DNA of 64,000 nt, from the NCBI RefSeq assembly GCF_014621775.1, contig NZ_CP061204.1, positions 1,632,501-1,696,500 on the forward strand, given 5' to 3'. The position numbers and the translations under genes are program-made. The DNA is from Stenotrophomonas sp. 169 (GTDB lineage Bacteria > Pseudomonadota > Gammaproteobacteria > Xanthomonadales > Xanthomonadaceae). Of the stretch, positions 45,335 through 54,306 are shown one piece after another (position 1 is the stretch's first letter; each line of letters begins with the position of its first letter). The notes beneath the pieces were generated by a model that had not been told where the DNA came from, searched no databases, and saw only the letters and a list, made by a program, of their open reading frames with translations.

Positions 45335-46167
45335 GTCGCGAAATCGGCCAGTCACGCTGGCACGGATGGTGGATAAACGGCGGGCTGCTGGTGCTGGCGC
45401 TGGTCAGCCTGGCGCCGCTGTTGTGGATGGTTTCGGTGTCGGTGATGCCGGCTGGCGAGGCCACCACGTTCCCGCCGCCGCTGACCCCGTCCCACATCAC
45501 CTTCGCCAACTACCACGAGCTGTTCGCGCGGACCGGCATGGGCGTCAACTTCGCCAACAGCCTGCTGGTGTCGGTGTCCATCACCCTCGGTTCGCTGCTG
45601 ATGAACACGATGGCCGGGTATGCCTTCGCCAAGTTGCGGTTCGTTGGCCGTGAGCGTCTGTTCCAGGTGCTGATGGCGGCCCTGGTGATCCCGGCACAGG
45701 TGGCGATGCTGCCGCTGTTCCTGCTGATGAAGCAGCTGGGCCTGGTCAACAGCTTCGGCGGGGTGATCGTGCCGGCGCTGGCCACGGTGTTCGGCATCTT
45801 CCTGGTGCGCCAGTACGCGCGCTCCATTCCGGATGAGCTGCTGGAAGCAGCGCGCATGGACGGGGCAGGGGAGCTGCGGATCTTCTTCCAGATCGTATTG
45901 CCGATGCTCAAGCCGGTGCTGGTGACACTGTCGATCTTCACCTTCATGGGCGCCTGGAACGACTTCATGTGGCCGCTGATCGTGCTGACAGACCAGGAGC
46001 ACTACACGCTGCCGGTGGCGCTGGCGACATTGTCACGCGAACACATCATGGATGTTGAGATGATGATGGCCGGCGCGGTGGTCACCGTGATTCCGGTGCT
46101 GGCGTTGTTCCTGCTGCTGCAGCGCTATTACATTCAAGGTCTGATGTTGGGGAGTGTCAAAGGGTGA
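45331..46167 (+). CDS. ABC sugar transporter permease (MalG/UgpE-like)
   Basis: A 278-residue permease with a first helix near 14-34 and the EAA loop EAARMDGAGELRIFFQIVLPML (near 173-194). NDFMWPLIVL near 208 and the C-terminal YYIQGLMLGSVKG are typical of the MalG group. It completes the importer's membrane part; the ATPase must be supplied by another locus (a shared MalK/UgpC type). Overlaps the next gene by four bases (GTGA). Confidence 0.93.
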   Translation: MSREIGQSRWHGWWINGGLLVLALVSLAPLLWMVSVSVMPAGEATTFPPPLTPSHITFANYHELFARTGMGVNFANSLLVSVSITLGSLLMNTMAGYAFAKLRFVGRERLFQVLMAALVIPAQVAMLPLFLLMKQLGLVNSFGGVIVPALATVFGIFLVRQYARSIPDELLEAARMDGAGELRIFFQIVLPMLKPVLVTLSIFTFMGAWNDFMWPLIVLTDQEHYTLPVALATLSREHIMDVEMMMAGAVVTVIPVLALFLLLQRYYIQGLMLGSVKG

Positions 46168-49100
46168 ACCGGAAAATCATCGCTGGCCTGGCGTTGTTGT
46201 GGTCCTGCGTGGCAGTTGCTGCCCCGCCTCCTGCCGCACCTGCACCGAAGGTCATCGATGATTTCGACGACATGGGCCAGTGGAAACTGGTGCTGTCCGA
46301 CCAGGTCAGTGGTTCCCTGCGCAACGTCGCCGGTGCTGGCGGCGGGCGTGCGATGTGCCTGGATTACGATTTCCACGACGTGTCCGGCTACGTCGGCGTG
46401 CGCCGCGCGCTGAACATCGAGTACCCGGCCAATTACCGGTTCGGTTTCCAGCTGCGCGGTGATTCGCCGTCCAACGACCTGCAGTTCAAGCTGATCGACG
46501 CCAGCGGCGACAACGTCTGGTGGGTCAACCGCCCGGCCTACCGCTTCCCCAAGACGTGGACGCCGGTGGAATTCCGCAAACGGCACATCGACAAGGCATG
46601 GGGCCCTTCGCCGGAGAAGGAGCTCAAGCGCAGCGCGGCGATGGAGTTCACCGTCTACAGCAAGGTCGGCGGTCGGGGCTCGGTCTGTTTCGACAAGCTC
46701 ACCCTGCAGGGCTTGCCCGCGCAGGATGATTCGCCGCTGCATCCGCAGGTGCTGACCGATACGGCGACTGCGCTGCAGGACCGGATGATCGACGGTAAAT
46801 CCGATACCTTCTGGGTCAGTGGCGGGGTCAAGGAGCAGACCATCAGCCTGGATCTGGGCAAGCCGCGCGAAGTCGGCGGGGCGGTGATCGACTGGCTGCC
46901 CGGCCTGGAGGCCACGCGCTACACCGTGCGCGCATCGCAGGATGGACGTGACTGGCACACCGTGCGCGAAGTCACTGCCGGGAGTGGTGGCCGTGACTGG
47001 CTGGCCCTGCCGGAAACCGATGCCCGCTACCTGCGTTTCGACCTGCAGGGCGGCCCGAACTGGCGCTATGGCATCCGCGATATCGCGCTGAAGCCGCTGG
47101 CGTTCGCCGCCACGCCCAACGCGTTCCTGTCCTCGGTGGCGGCTGATCTGCCGCGCGGTTCACTGCCGCGTGCCTATGTAGGTGAGCAGCCGACGTGGAC
47201 CCTGCTGGGCCTGGACGGCGGCCGCGAACAGGCGCTGATCAGCGAAGACGGCGCGCTCGAAATGGCACGCGGCAGCTTCAGTGTCGAGCCCTTCCTGAAG
47301 CTCGACGGCAAGCTGATCAGCTGGGCCGACATCACGCCGATCCAGTCACTGCAGGACGGTTATCTGCCCGTGGCCAGCGTGGACTGGCAGCATGACAAGG
47401 CGTCGCTGGCGGTGACCGGCTTCGTGCAGGGCACGCCGGATGCTTCGCAGCTGGTAGCGCGTTACTCGCTGAAGAATCCCGACAAGGTGGCCCACGAGTA
47501 CACGCTCGCGCTGGCGATCCGTCCATGGCAGGTCAACCCGCCCACCCAGTTCCTCAATACGGTGGGTGGCTTCAGCCGGATCGACAGTCTGGACGTGGAA
47601 GAGGGCCTGGTGAAGGTCAACGGCGAGCCGCGGCTGTACCCGCTGCAGGTGCCGGACGCACGCTTCGCCACCCCGTTCGACGGCAAGCTGGAGGTGATGC
47701 ACCTGGCCGACGGCAAGCTGCCGACGACCACCTCGGTCAAGGACCCGACGGGCATGGCGTCCGGCGCGCTGTTGTACACGATCAAGCTTGAGCCGGGCCA
47801 GAGCCGCGAGATCGCGCTGGTGTTGCCGCAGGTCGGCAGCTTCAATCCCCGCGGCTTCGATGCCGGCAAGGCGCAGGCGCAGGTGGCGGCGATGTGGCGG
47901 CAGAAGCTGGACGGCCTGCAGTTGCAGCTGCCCCGCGAAGGCCAGCCGTTGGCTGATACCCTGCGCACGGCGCTGGCCCACATGCTGATATCGCGCGTGG
48001 GTCCGCGCCTGCAGCCCGGCACGCGTTCCTACGGACGCAGCTGGATCCGCGACGGCGCGATGATTTCCGAAGGCCTGTTGCGCATGGGCCGCAGCGATGC
48101 GGTGCGCGATTACGTGCAGTGGTATGCCCCGTTCCAGTTCGACAACGGTAAGGTGCCGTGCTGCGTGGACGACCGCGGCAGCGATCCGGTACCGGAAAAC
48201 GACAGCCATGGCGAGCTGATCTACAACATCGCCGAGTACTGGCGTTACACCGGCGATGACGCGTTCCTCGAGGCCATGTGGCCGCACGTGGCCGGCGCCT
48301 TCCATTACATGGAGCGTCTGCGCGCCAGCGAGCGCACCGAAGAAAACCGCGCACGCAATCCGGCGTTCTACGGCATGATGCCGGCGTCCATCAGCCACGA
48401 AGGGTATTCGGCCAAGCCGATGCACTCGTACTGGGACAACTTCTGGGCGTTGCGTGGCTACAAGGACGCGGCGATCATCGCCGAGCATCTGCAGAAGATG
48501 GAAGTGCTGGCGATCACCGGCGCGCGCGATGAATTCCGCGCCGACCTGCAGGCGTCGCTGTATTCGGCGATGGAGCAGCATCACATCGATTACCTGCCCG
48601 GTTCGGCCGAGCTGGGCGACTTCGACGCTACCTCGACCACGATCGCGCTGGCACCGGGCGGCGAGCAGGGTCGCTTGCCGCAACCGCAGCTGGATAACAC
48701 CTTCCAGCGCTACTGGACCGAGTTCGTCGCGCGTCGCGACGGCACGCGCGAGTGGAAGGATTACACCCCCTACGAATGGCGCAATGTGGCGGCCTTCGTG
48801 CGGCTGGGCTGGCGCGACCGCGCCTGGCAGGCCACCGAATTCTTCTTCAAGGATCGCTCGCCGCAGGCCTGGAACCAGTGGGCCGAAGTCGTCTCGCGCA
48901 CCCCGCGCAAGCCGTTCTTTGTCGGCGACCTGCCGCACGCCTGGGTGGCATCGGACTTCGTCCGCTCCGCGCTGGACATGTTCGCCTACAACCGCGACAT
49001 CGATCAGTCGCTGGTGCTGGCTGCCGGCGTCCCGGTGCGCTGGTTCGAAGGGCAGGGCATCGCGGTGAAGGGCCTGCGCACGCCGCAGGGCCAGCTGGAC

Positions 49101-49331
49101 TACCGCCTGCAGCGCAGCGACAAGCAACTGGTGCTGGAGGTGCGTGCCGGCATCGTGCCGCCCGCCGGCGGTCTGGTACTGCCCTGGCCGTATGCCGGTG
49201 AGCCCGGTGCGGCCACCCTCAATGGCGAGCCGGTGCAATGGGTTGACGGCGAACTGCACGTGCACCAGGTGCCGGCGAAGATCGAGATCGAGGTCCCGGC
49301 GGCCGTGCGCCGGGCCGAGCGCAAGGGGTAA
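46164..49331 (+). CDS. Large secreted discoidin-domain protein with (alpha/alpha)6 hydrolase-like region
   Basis: 1055 residues; no precise family name can be given. A signal peptide (1-20) is followed by a beta-sandwich (about 25-185) that resembles carbohydrate-binding/CIA30-like modules, then an F5/8-type C (discoidin) domain (about 195-310). A central beta region (330-580) and a helical (alpha/alpha)6-type domain from about 590 to 980 follow. The last has SYGRSWIRDGAMISEGLL near 620, NDSHGELIYNIAEYWRYTGD near 690, WDNFWALRGYKDA near 760 and PHAWVASDFVRSALDMF near 925. The WIRDGA and NDSHGE motifs recall GH15/63/65-type enzymes. I therefore infer an exo- or endo-acting glycosidase or phosphorylase-like enzyme for the operon's glucan. 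GTG start overlapping the permease stop. Confidence 0.75.
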   Translation: MNRKIIAGLALLWSCVAVAAPPPAAPAPKVIDDFDDMGQWKLVLSDQVSGSLRNVAGAGGGRAMCLDYDFHDVSGYVGVRRALNIEYPANYRFGFQLRGDSPSNDLQFKLIDASGDNVWWVNRPAYRFPKTWTPVEFRKRHIDKAWGPSPEKELKRSAAMEFTVYSKVGGRGSVCFDKLTLQGLPAQDDSPLHPQVLTDTATALQDRMIDGKSDTFWVSGGVKEQTISLDLGKPREVGGAVIDWLPGLEATRYTVRASQDGRDWHTVREVTAGSGGRDWLALPETDARYLRFDLQGGPNWRYGIRDIALKPLAFAATPNAFLSSVAADLPRGSLPRAYVGEQPTWTLLGLDGGREQALISEDGALEMARGSFSVEPFLKLDGKLISWADITPIQSLQDGYLPVASVDWQHDKASLAVTGFVQGTPDASQLVARYSLKNPDKVAHEYTLALAIRPWQVNPPTQFLNTVGGFSRIDSLDVEEGLVKVNGEPRLYPLQVPDARFATPFDGKLEVMHLADGKLPTTTSVKDPTGMASGALLYTIKLEPGQSREIALVLPQVGSFNPRGFDAGKAQAQVAAMWRQKLDGLQLQLPREGQPLADTLRTALAHMLISRVGPRLQPGTRSYGRSWIRDGAMISEGLLRMGRSDAVRDYVQWYAPFQFDNGKVPCCVDDRGSDPVPENDSHGELIYNIAEYWRYTGDDAFLEAMWPHVAGAFHYMERLRASERTEENRARNPAFYGMMPASISHEGYSAKPMHSYWDNFWALRGYKDAAIIAEHLQKMEVLAITGARDEFRADLQASLYSAMEQHHIDYLPGSAELGDFDATSTTIALAPGGEQGRLPQPQLDNTFQRYWTEFVARRDGTREWKDYTPYEWRNVAAFVRLGWRDRAWQATEFFFKDRSPQAWNQWAEVVSRTPRKPFFVGDLPHAWVASDFVRSALDMFAYNRDIDQSLVLAAGVPVRWFEGQGIAVKGLRTPQGQLDYRLQRSDKQLVLEVRAGIVPPAGGLVLPWPYAGEPGAATLNGEPVQWVDGELHVHQVPAKIEIEVPAAVRRAERKG

Positions 49332-49335
49332 CAGC

Positions 49336-50262
49336 ATGCGGGTGAGGGAAACGAAGGTCGCGCATCCGCTCGTCGGGCGCGCGCTGGGCGGGGTGGTGGG
49401 GTTGGCGTTGCTGCTGCCCGGTGCTGCAGGAGCGGCAGATCCGCCTTCGCGCGCCATCGCTGCAGCCAACCCCACCGTCGCGGGCGACGCCACGCGCGAT
49501 GCGGGCATGAGCATGGTGACCTTCAACCTGCATCATGATCGCGAGGATTGGCCGGAACGCCGGAAGACCATCCTCGCCGGGCTGAAGCGCCTGCAGCCCG
49601 ATGCGATCGCACTGCAGGAGGTCATCCAGAAGCGCGACGTGCGCAACCAGGCCGAATGGCTGGCGGCGAAACTCGGTTACAGCTACCAGTTTGTTTCCAC
49701 TGATCCCGCCGGGTCGGTGAAGCGCTATGGCAATGCCTTGCTGACACGGCGTCCGGTACTGGCGCGTGGCGAGCACCTGTTGGCGCCGCTGGGTGACTAC
49801 CGCACGGTGGCTCATATCCGCATCGATGTGGACGGACGGCCGGTGAACGTCTACGCCACGCATCTCAACGAACGGGCGGACGACGCAGGCAAGCGGATCC
49901 GTCGCGAGCAGGTGGAAGACCTGCTGCGTTTCATCAGCGCCACCTCGGCCGGAGCGCCGGTGGTGATCGCCGGTGACTTCAACGCACTGGTGGACGCGGG
50001 CGATCTCAGCGAGCTGCGCAGCCACTACGGCGACAGCTACGGCAGCGTGCACGTCAACAATGACCTGAGCACGGTGAGCACGCTCAACCGCCACTACTTC
50101 CAATCGCCGTCGCGGATCGACCATATCTTCTTCCAGCAGGACGTGATGCTGGCGCGCGAGGCGCGGATCCTGTTCGACACGCCCGACGAAGGCGGCCGCT
50201 GGGCGTCGGATCACTATGGCGTGTGGACGCGCCTCCAGTTCGCGCCGGATCGCCCGCGCTGA
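49336..50262 (+). CDS. Secreted endonuclease/exonuclease/phosphatase (EEP) family protein
   Basis: A 308-residue EEP-fold protein with a signal peptide (about 1-33). All catalytic motifs are intact: TFNLHH near 58, LQEV near 90, YGNALLTRRP, ATHLNE near 173, GDFNA near 214, IDHIF near 258 and SDHYGV near 290. This is the DNase I/sphingomyelinase-like superfamily; secreted members in carbohydrate loci are proposed phosphodiesterases that remove phospho-substituents, but the substrate here is unknown. AAGGGGTAACAGC precedes the ATG, 4 bases after the previous stop, so it ends the operon. Confidence 0.85.
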   Translation: MRVRETKVAHPLVGRALGGVVGLALLLPGAAGAADPPSRAIAAANPTVAGDATRDAGMSMVTFNLHHDREDWPERRKTILAGLKRLQPDAIALQEVIQKRDVRNQAEWLAAKLGYSYQFVSTDPAGSVKRYGNALLTRRPVLARGEHLLAPLGDYRTVAHIRIDVDGRPVNVYATHLNERADDAGKRIRREQVEDLLRFISATSAGAPVVIAGDFNALVDAGDLSELRSHYGDSYGSVHVNNDLSTVSTLNRHYFQSPSRIDHIFFQQDVMLAREARILFDTPDEGGRWASDHYGVWTRLQFAPDRPR

Positions 50263-50280
50263 GCGCCGGGTAGACCCGCG

Positions 50281-50335
50281 GGTAGAGCCGACTTCAGTCG
50301 GCTTGCGACATGAGCCGACTGAAGTCGGCTCTACC
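50281..50335. repeat. REP palindrome (AGCCGACTTCAGTCGGCT type)
   Basis: GGTAGAGCCGACTTCAGTCGGCT, spacer TGCGACATG, and its exact reverse complement: a 23-bp perfect inverted repeat. Each arm contains its own palindrome (AGCCGACTTCAGTCGGCT). A GTAG-headed variant unlike the others in this window. Confidence 0.8.
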
Positions 50336-50358
50336 GGGAATATCGGCTGCGCCGGCCA

Positions 50359-50390
50359 CAAAAAAACAGCGGCCCGAGGGCCGCTGTTTT
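50359..50390. terminator. Bidirectional terminator between the EEP gene and rne
   Basis: AAAACAGCGGCC, loop CGAG, GGCCGCTGTTTT: a perfect 12-bp stem with A- and T-tracts at the ends, 22 bases beyond the rne stop and on the + strand after the EEP gene. Confidence 0.9.
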
Positions 50391-50411
50391 CGTTTGCGTC
50401 ACCGCTGGAGA

Positions 50412-53400
50412 TCAGCCCTGCGGCAGATTGTCCGGTTTGGCTTTCTCTTCATCCGCGTCGGCAGCCTGTGCGTTGGTCTGGCTGACGATCGCGGCCTGCT
50501 CGGCGGCGTCGGTGCCGCCGGCCAGGATCGCCGGTTCGGCAGCCGCAACGGCTTCGACCACGGCCGGGGTGGCGACCGCTGCAGGCAGCGGATCCGCAGC
50601 CTGCTCAACCGTCGGCTGAACGGCCGGCGTGCTGGCGACCGGAGGTGCAACCGCGGCAGCTTCCTGTGCAGCCACCGGCGCACGGGCGGCAGGTGCGTTC
50701 ACCGCGTCGAGCATGGTGGTCTGCACCGGGGTAGGCGATGCCACCGGGGAAGGCTTGACGGCTTCCGGTTCGGCGGCAGGCACGTGGGCGGGAGCCGACG
50801 GTGCCGGCTGCCAGGTCGGGGCGGTGTCGGTAGCAGTTGCCGGCGTCGCAGCAGCCACCGGGGCGTCAACCTTGCTGGCCTCAACCTTCGGAGCCTCCAC
50901 CTTCGGAGCCTCAACCTTCGGAGCCTCAACCTTCGGAGCCTCAACCTTCGGAGCCTCCACCTTCGGAGCCTCGACCGGCGTTTCGACCTTCGGTGCCTCG
51001 ACGGCCGCGACCGGCGGGGCCATCGGAGCTGCGGCAACGATCGGCGTCTCGACCTTGGGCAGTTCAGCCTTCGGTGCTACTTCCTTCGGCGCCTCGACCT
51101 TCGGCGCGGCCGGAGCCACGAAGGCGACCGGTGCGCTGCTGGCTGCCGGGCTGGCCGCGACCGGCACGATCGCCGCCGTGGTCATCACCGCAGCCGCACG
51201 CTTCTCGCGCTCGGCCGGCGCAGGCGCATCGCCTTCGTCATCGAAGTCGAACTCCGGCTGCGGACGCGACGACCTGGGTGCACGCGGTTCGGCCGAATCG
51301 CCGTCCTGCGCCTCAGCGCCCTGGGCGACGTCACCGTCCTCGTTGTCATCCTCGTCCGCATCATCCTGGCCGAGCGAATCGGTGGCGGTGCCTTCGGCAT
51401 TGCCACGACGACGGCGGCGACCACCACGACGACCACGACGACGACGCGAGCCGCCTTCGCCTGCACCTTCATCACCGGCGGGCGGCAGTTCGCCGTCGGC
51501 CTGGGTGACCGCGTTGGTTTCGTCCGTGTCCGCTGCGTTGTCGGCAACAGCATGGGAAACCGCAGCAATGTCCTGTGCGGCCGGCATGACCGGCGTTGCC
51601 GCCACGTCCTGCCTGGACGGGTCGGCGGCAGTCGATGCGGCAGCAACGCCTGCCGTCGCGGTCGCAACGGTGGCGGCGATGGCGGCCGTGTCGATCTGCT
51701 CGGCCGCATCACGCTGCGGCTTCTCGCCATTGGCACGCTCGCCATCCTGCTGACGCGGCTGGCGCGGCTGCTTCACCTTCGGCTGCTGCTGGCCCTGTGC
51801 GGGCGCCTGGCCTGCGGCCTGCTCGCTGCGTTCGCCACGCGGCTTGCCCTGTTCCTGGCGCTGCTTGGGCTGCTGCTGGCCATTGCCGTTACCGTTTCCG
51901 GCAACCGGCTGGGCGGCGACCTGCGCATTGCCACCCTGCGCGTTGCCCTGGCGGCGTTCACCGCGTTCACCGCGTTCGGCACGTTCACCGCGCTCGCCAC
52001 GGTCCTTGTTGCGACCCTGGCCCGGTGCAGCAGCGTTGCCGGCTGCCGCGCCGTTGCGACCTTCATCACGGCGGTCCTTGCGGTCCTTGCCGTTGCGATC
52101 CTTGCCGCTGCGGTCCTTGCGGCCACTGTCGTTGCCGTTCGAACGCGCGGCCGGTGCCGGTGCCGGCGCGGCGGCCGGTTCACCACCGAAGATGCGCTTG
52201 AACCAGCCGACCACACCGCCGGTAGCGGCCGGTGCGACAGCAACCGGAGCCGCGACGGGCGCGGGGGCCGGCTGCGGTGCGGCTTCGTCGCGGATCGGGG
52301 CGGGCGAGTTGTGCTGCACCTGGGTCACGGCCGGCGGCGGGATGTTCAGCTGGCCCTTGGTCAGGGCATGCACCGGCAGCTTGCGCGGGGTGCCGCGCTG
52401 GTAGCTCGGCTTGCCGCTTTCTTCACCCAGCTCGTTCTCACGCAGGCGGGTGACGGTGTAGTGCGGCGTGTGCAGCTGCTCGTCGGCCACGATGACGATC
52501 GGGGCTTCGTGACGCGCCTCGATCTCACGCAATGCGCTGCGCTTTTCGTTGAGCAGGTAGTTGGCGATTTCCACCGGCGCCTGTACCAGCACCTGTCCGG
52601 TGTTCTCCTTCATCGCGTGCTCTTCGGCGACGCGGATGATCGACAGCGACAGCGACTCGACGCTGCGCATGCGGCCATGGCCGTCGCACTGGGGGCAGAC
52701 CAGCTGGCTGGATTCGCCCAGGCTCGGACGCAGGCGCTGGCGGCTCATTTCCAGCAGGCCGAAGCGCGAGATGCGGCCGACCTGGACGCGGGCACGGTCG
52801 TACTTCAGGGCCTGCGCCAGGCGGTTCTCGACCTCGCGCTGGTGCTTGTTGGACGACATGTCGATGAAGTCGATCACGACCAGACCGCCCAGGTCGCGCA
52901 GGCGCAACTGGCGGGCCGCTTCGTCAGCCGCTTCCAGATTGGTCTGGAACGCGGTGTCCTCGATATCGCTGCCCTTGGTGGCGCGCGAGGAGTTGACGTC
53001 GATGGCGGTCAGCGCTTCGGTCTGGTCGACCACGATCGATCCGCCCGACGGCAGACGCACGTTGCGCTCGTAGGCGCCCTCGATCTGCGATTCGATCTGG
53101 AAGCGGTTGAACAGCGGGATGTCGTCGGTGTAATGCTTGAGCTTGCGCAGGGTCTGCGGCATCACCTGCTGCATGAACTCGCGGGCGTGCTCGTACATTT
53201 CTTCGGTATCGACCAGGATCTCGCCGATGTCCGCACGCAGGTAATCGCGCAGGGCACGTACGATCAGGCGCGATTCCTGGTAGATCAGGAAGGGGGCCGG
53301 CTTGCTCAGTGCGGCTTCGGCAATGGCGCGCCACACGTTCAGCAGGTAATCCAGATCCCACTGCAGCTCTTCGGCATCACGGCCGACGCCGGCGGTACGG

Positions 53401-53900
53401 ATGATCACGCCCATTTCGTCGGGAATGTTCAGCTTGTCCAGCGCGTCCTTCAGGGCGGCGCGGTCTTCACCTTCGATGCGACGCGACACGCCACCGGCGC
53501 TCGGCGAATTCGGCATCAGCACCATGTAGCGGCCGGCCAGCGAGATGAACGTGGTCAGGGCGGCACCCTTGTTGCCGCGCTCATCCTTGTCGATCTGCAC
53601 CACGATTTCCTGGCCTTCGCGCAGGAGCTCCTTGATGCCGGCCTTGTTGTGGTCCACACCGGCCTGGAAGTAATCGCGGGAGATTTCCTTCAGCGGCAGG
53701 AAGCCATGACGGCCACCGCCGTATTCAACGAAAGCCGCTTCCAGCGAGGGCTCGATGCGGAAGATCCGGCCCTTGTAGATGTTGGACTTCTTCTGTTCCT
53801 TGGCCGGCTGCTCGATGTCGATGTCATACAACGACTGGCCATCCACGATGGCGACGCGCAGCTCTTCAGCCTGCGTAGCGTTGATCAGCATTCGCTTCAT
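50412..53900 (-). CDS. rne: Ribonuclease E
   Basis: A 1162-residue endoribonuclease and degradosome scaffold. The catalytic half (1 to about 510) shows the S1 domain ([21 protein letters not shown], split; from 40), the 5'-sensor and RNase H-like parts. [17 protein letters not shown] (near 295) has the metal-binding Asp, and the Zn-link reads CPQC near 401-404. The C-terminal half is disordered: a basic region with RGER repeats (about 620-700), then Ala/Pro/Val-rich sequence with a VEAPK pentapeptide repeated six times plus variants (about 965-1005). GAGGAA precedes the ATG, but a hairpin covers it. Divergent from rluC. Confidence 0.97.
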   Translation of the reverse strand: MKRMLINATQAEELRVAIVDGQSLYDIDIEQPAKEQKKSNIYKGRIFRIEPSLEAAFVEYGGGRHGFLPLKEISRDYFQAGVDHNKAGIKELLREGQEIVVQIDKDERGNKGAALTTFISLAGRYMVLMPNSPSAGGVSRRIEGEDRAALKDALDKLNIPDEMGVIIRTAGVGRDAEELQWDLDYLLNVWRAIAEAALSKPAPFLIYQESRLIVRALRDYLRADIGEILVDTEEMYEHAREFMQQVMPQTLRKLKHYTDDIPLFNRFQIESQIEGAYERNVRLPSGGSIVVDQTEALTAIDVNSSRATKGSDIEDTAFQTNLEAADEAARQLRLRDLGGLVVIDFIDMSSNKHQREVENRLAQALKYDRARVQVGRISRFGLLEMSRQRLRPSLGESSQLVCPQCDGHGRMRSVESLSLSIIRVAEEHAMKENTGQVLVQAPVEIANYLLNEKRSALREIEARHEAPIVIVADEQLHTPHYTVTRLRENELGEESGKPSYQRGTPRKLPVHALTKGQLNIPPPAVTQVQHNSPAPIRDEAAPQPAPAPVAAPVAVAPAATGGVVGWFKRIFGGEPAAAPAPAPAARSNGNDSGRKDRSGKDRNGKDRKDRRDEGRNGAAAGNAAAPGQGRNKDRGERGERAERGERGERRQGNAQGGNAQVAAQPVAGNGNGNGQQQPKQRQEQGKPRGERSEQAAGQAPAQGQQQPKVKQPRQPRQQDGERANGEKPQRDAAEQIDTAAIAATVATATAGVAAASTAADPSRQDVAATPVMPAAQDIAAVSHAVADNAADTDETNAVTQADGELPPAGDEGAGEGGSRRRRGRRGGRRRRRGNAEGTATDSLGQDDADEDDNEDGDVAQGAEAQDGDSAEPRAPRSSRPQPEFDFDDEGDAPAPAEREKRAAAVMTTAAIVPVAASPAASSAPVAFVAPAAPKVEAPKEVAPKAELPKVETPIVAAAPMAPPVAAVEAPKVETPVEAPKVEAPKVEAPKVEAPKVEAPKVEAPKVEASKVDAPVAAATPATATDTAPTWQPAPSAPAHVPAAEPEAVKPSPVASPTPVQTTMLDAVNAPAARAPVAAQEAAAVAPPVASTPAVQPTVEQAADPLPAAVATPAVVEAVAAAEPAILAGGTDAAEQAAIVSQTNAQAADADEEKAKPDNLPQG
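50876..50998 (-). repeat. 15-bp tandem repeat in rne (VEAPK)
   Basis: A 15-bp unit (sense GTTGAGGCTCCGAAG with small variants) is repeated about seven times, encoding VEAPK six times and VEASK once. Such arrays change copy number by slippage and lie in the disordered scaffold part. Confidence 0.85.
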
Positions 53901-54306
53901 TGTTGCGTTCCTCGCAAGCGGCTACCGCGCGGAACGCCATGGAGTTTCGCCTCTGGACACGGCTGGCCGCCCATTCGCGCAGGCGCGGGGAGGGAGGCCC
54001 GGGTTTCCAGCGCTACGACACCACGGCAGGCCGCGGGAGCGCTCTTCTTATCTGGTTTTGGTAGTACGGGACCGGCGGCAGCTGTCAGCCAAAACTGGAG
54101 CGCCACGCGGGACATGTTCAGCGCGATTACGTGTCAGGCAATCGGCGATGGCCGGGAGTGCCGATGAGCCGCTAACATGGCCGCCCCGGGGGCGGTGGTC
54201 GCGCACTGTGCCGGATTCGTCGGAAGACAGGCTTCTGGCCTGGAGTAACTTCCAACGAAATCAATCCCTTATCTCGCCGCCCGAGTGTAACAGAATAAAC
54301 AGGCTG
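53901..54306. other. rne/rluC intergenic leader region (406 bp)
   Basis: No gene. On the minus strand it is the long 5' leader of rne. It contains a stem whose 3' arm is the rne Shine-Dalgarno (53906-53938, listed separately) and a second inverted pair GTTTTGG/CCAAAAC (54055-54061 and 54089-54095). The rluC promoter must lie in the right half, where I see no strong consensus. Confidence 0.6.
53906..53938 (-). promoter_or_regulatory. Hairpin covering the rne ribosome-binding site
   Basis: In rne RNA, GCGUUCC (complement of 53932-53938) pairs with GGAACGC (complement of 53906-53912), which contains the Shine-Dalgarno GGAA just before AUG. An inner GCG/CGC pairing extends the stem. Folding would block translation initiation. 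Confidence 0.6.

Noticed and set aside
50310..54167. A 1285-codon open frame on the + strand opposite rne
   Set aside because: It is the antisense of rne's repetitive, GC-rich coding sequence; composition is biased, there are no domains, and rne on the other strand is certain.
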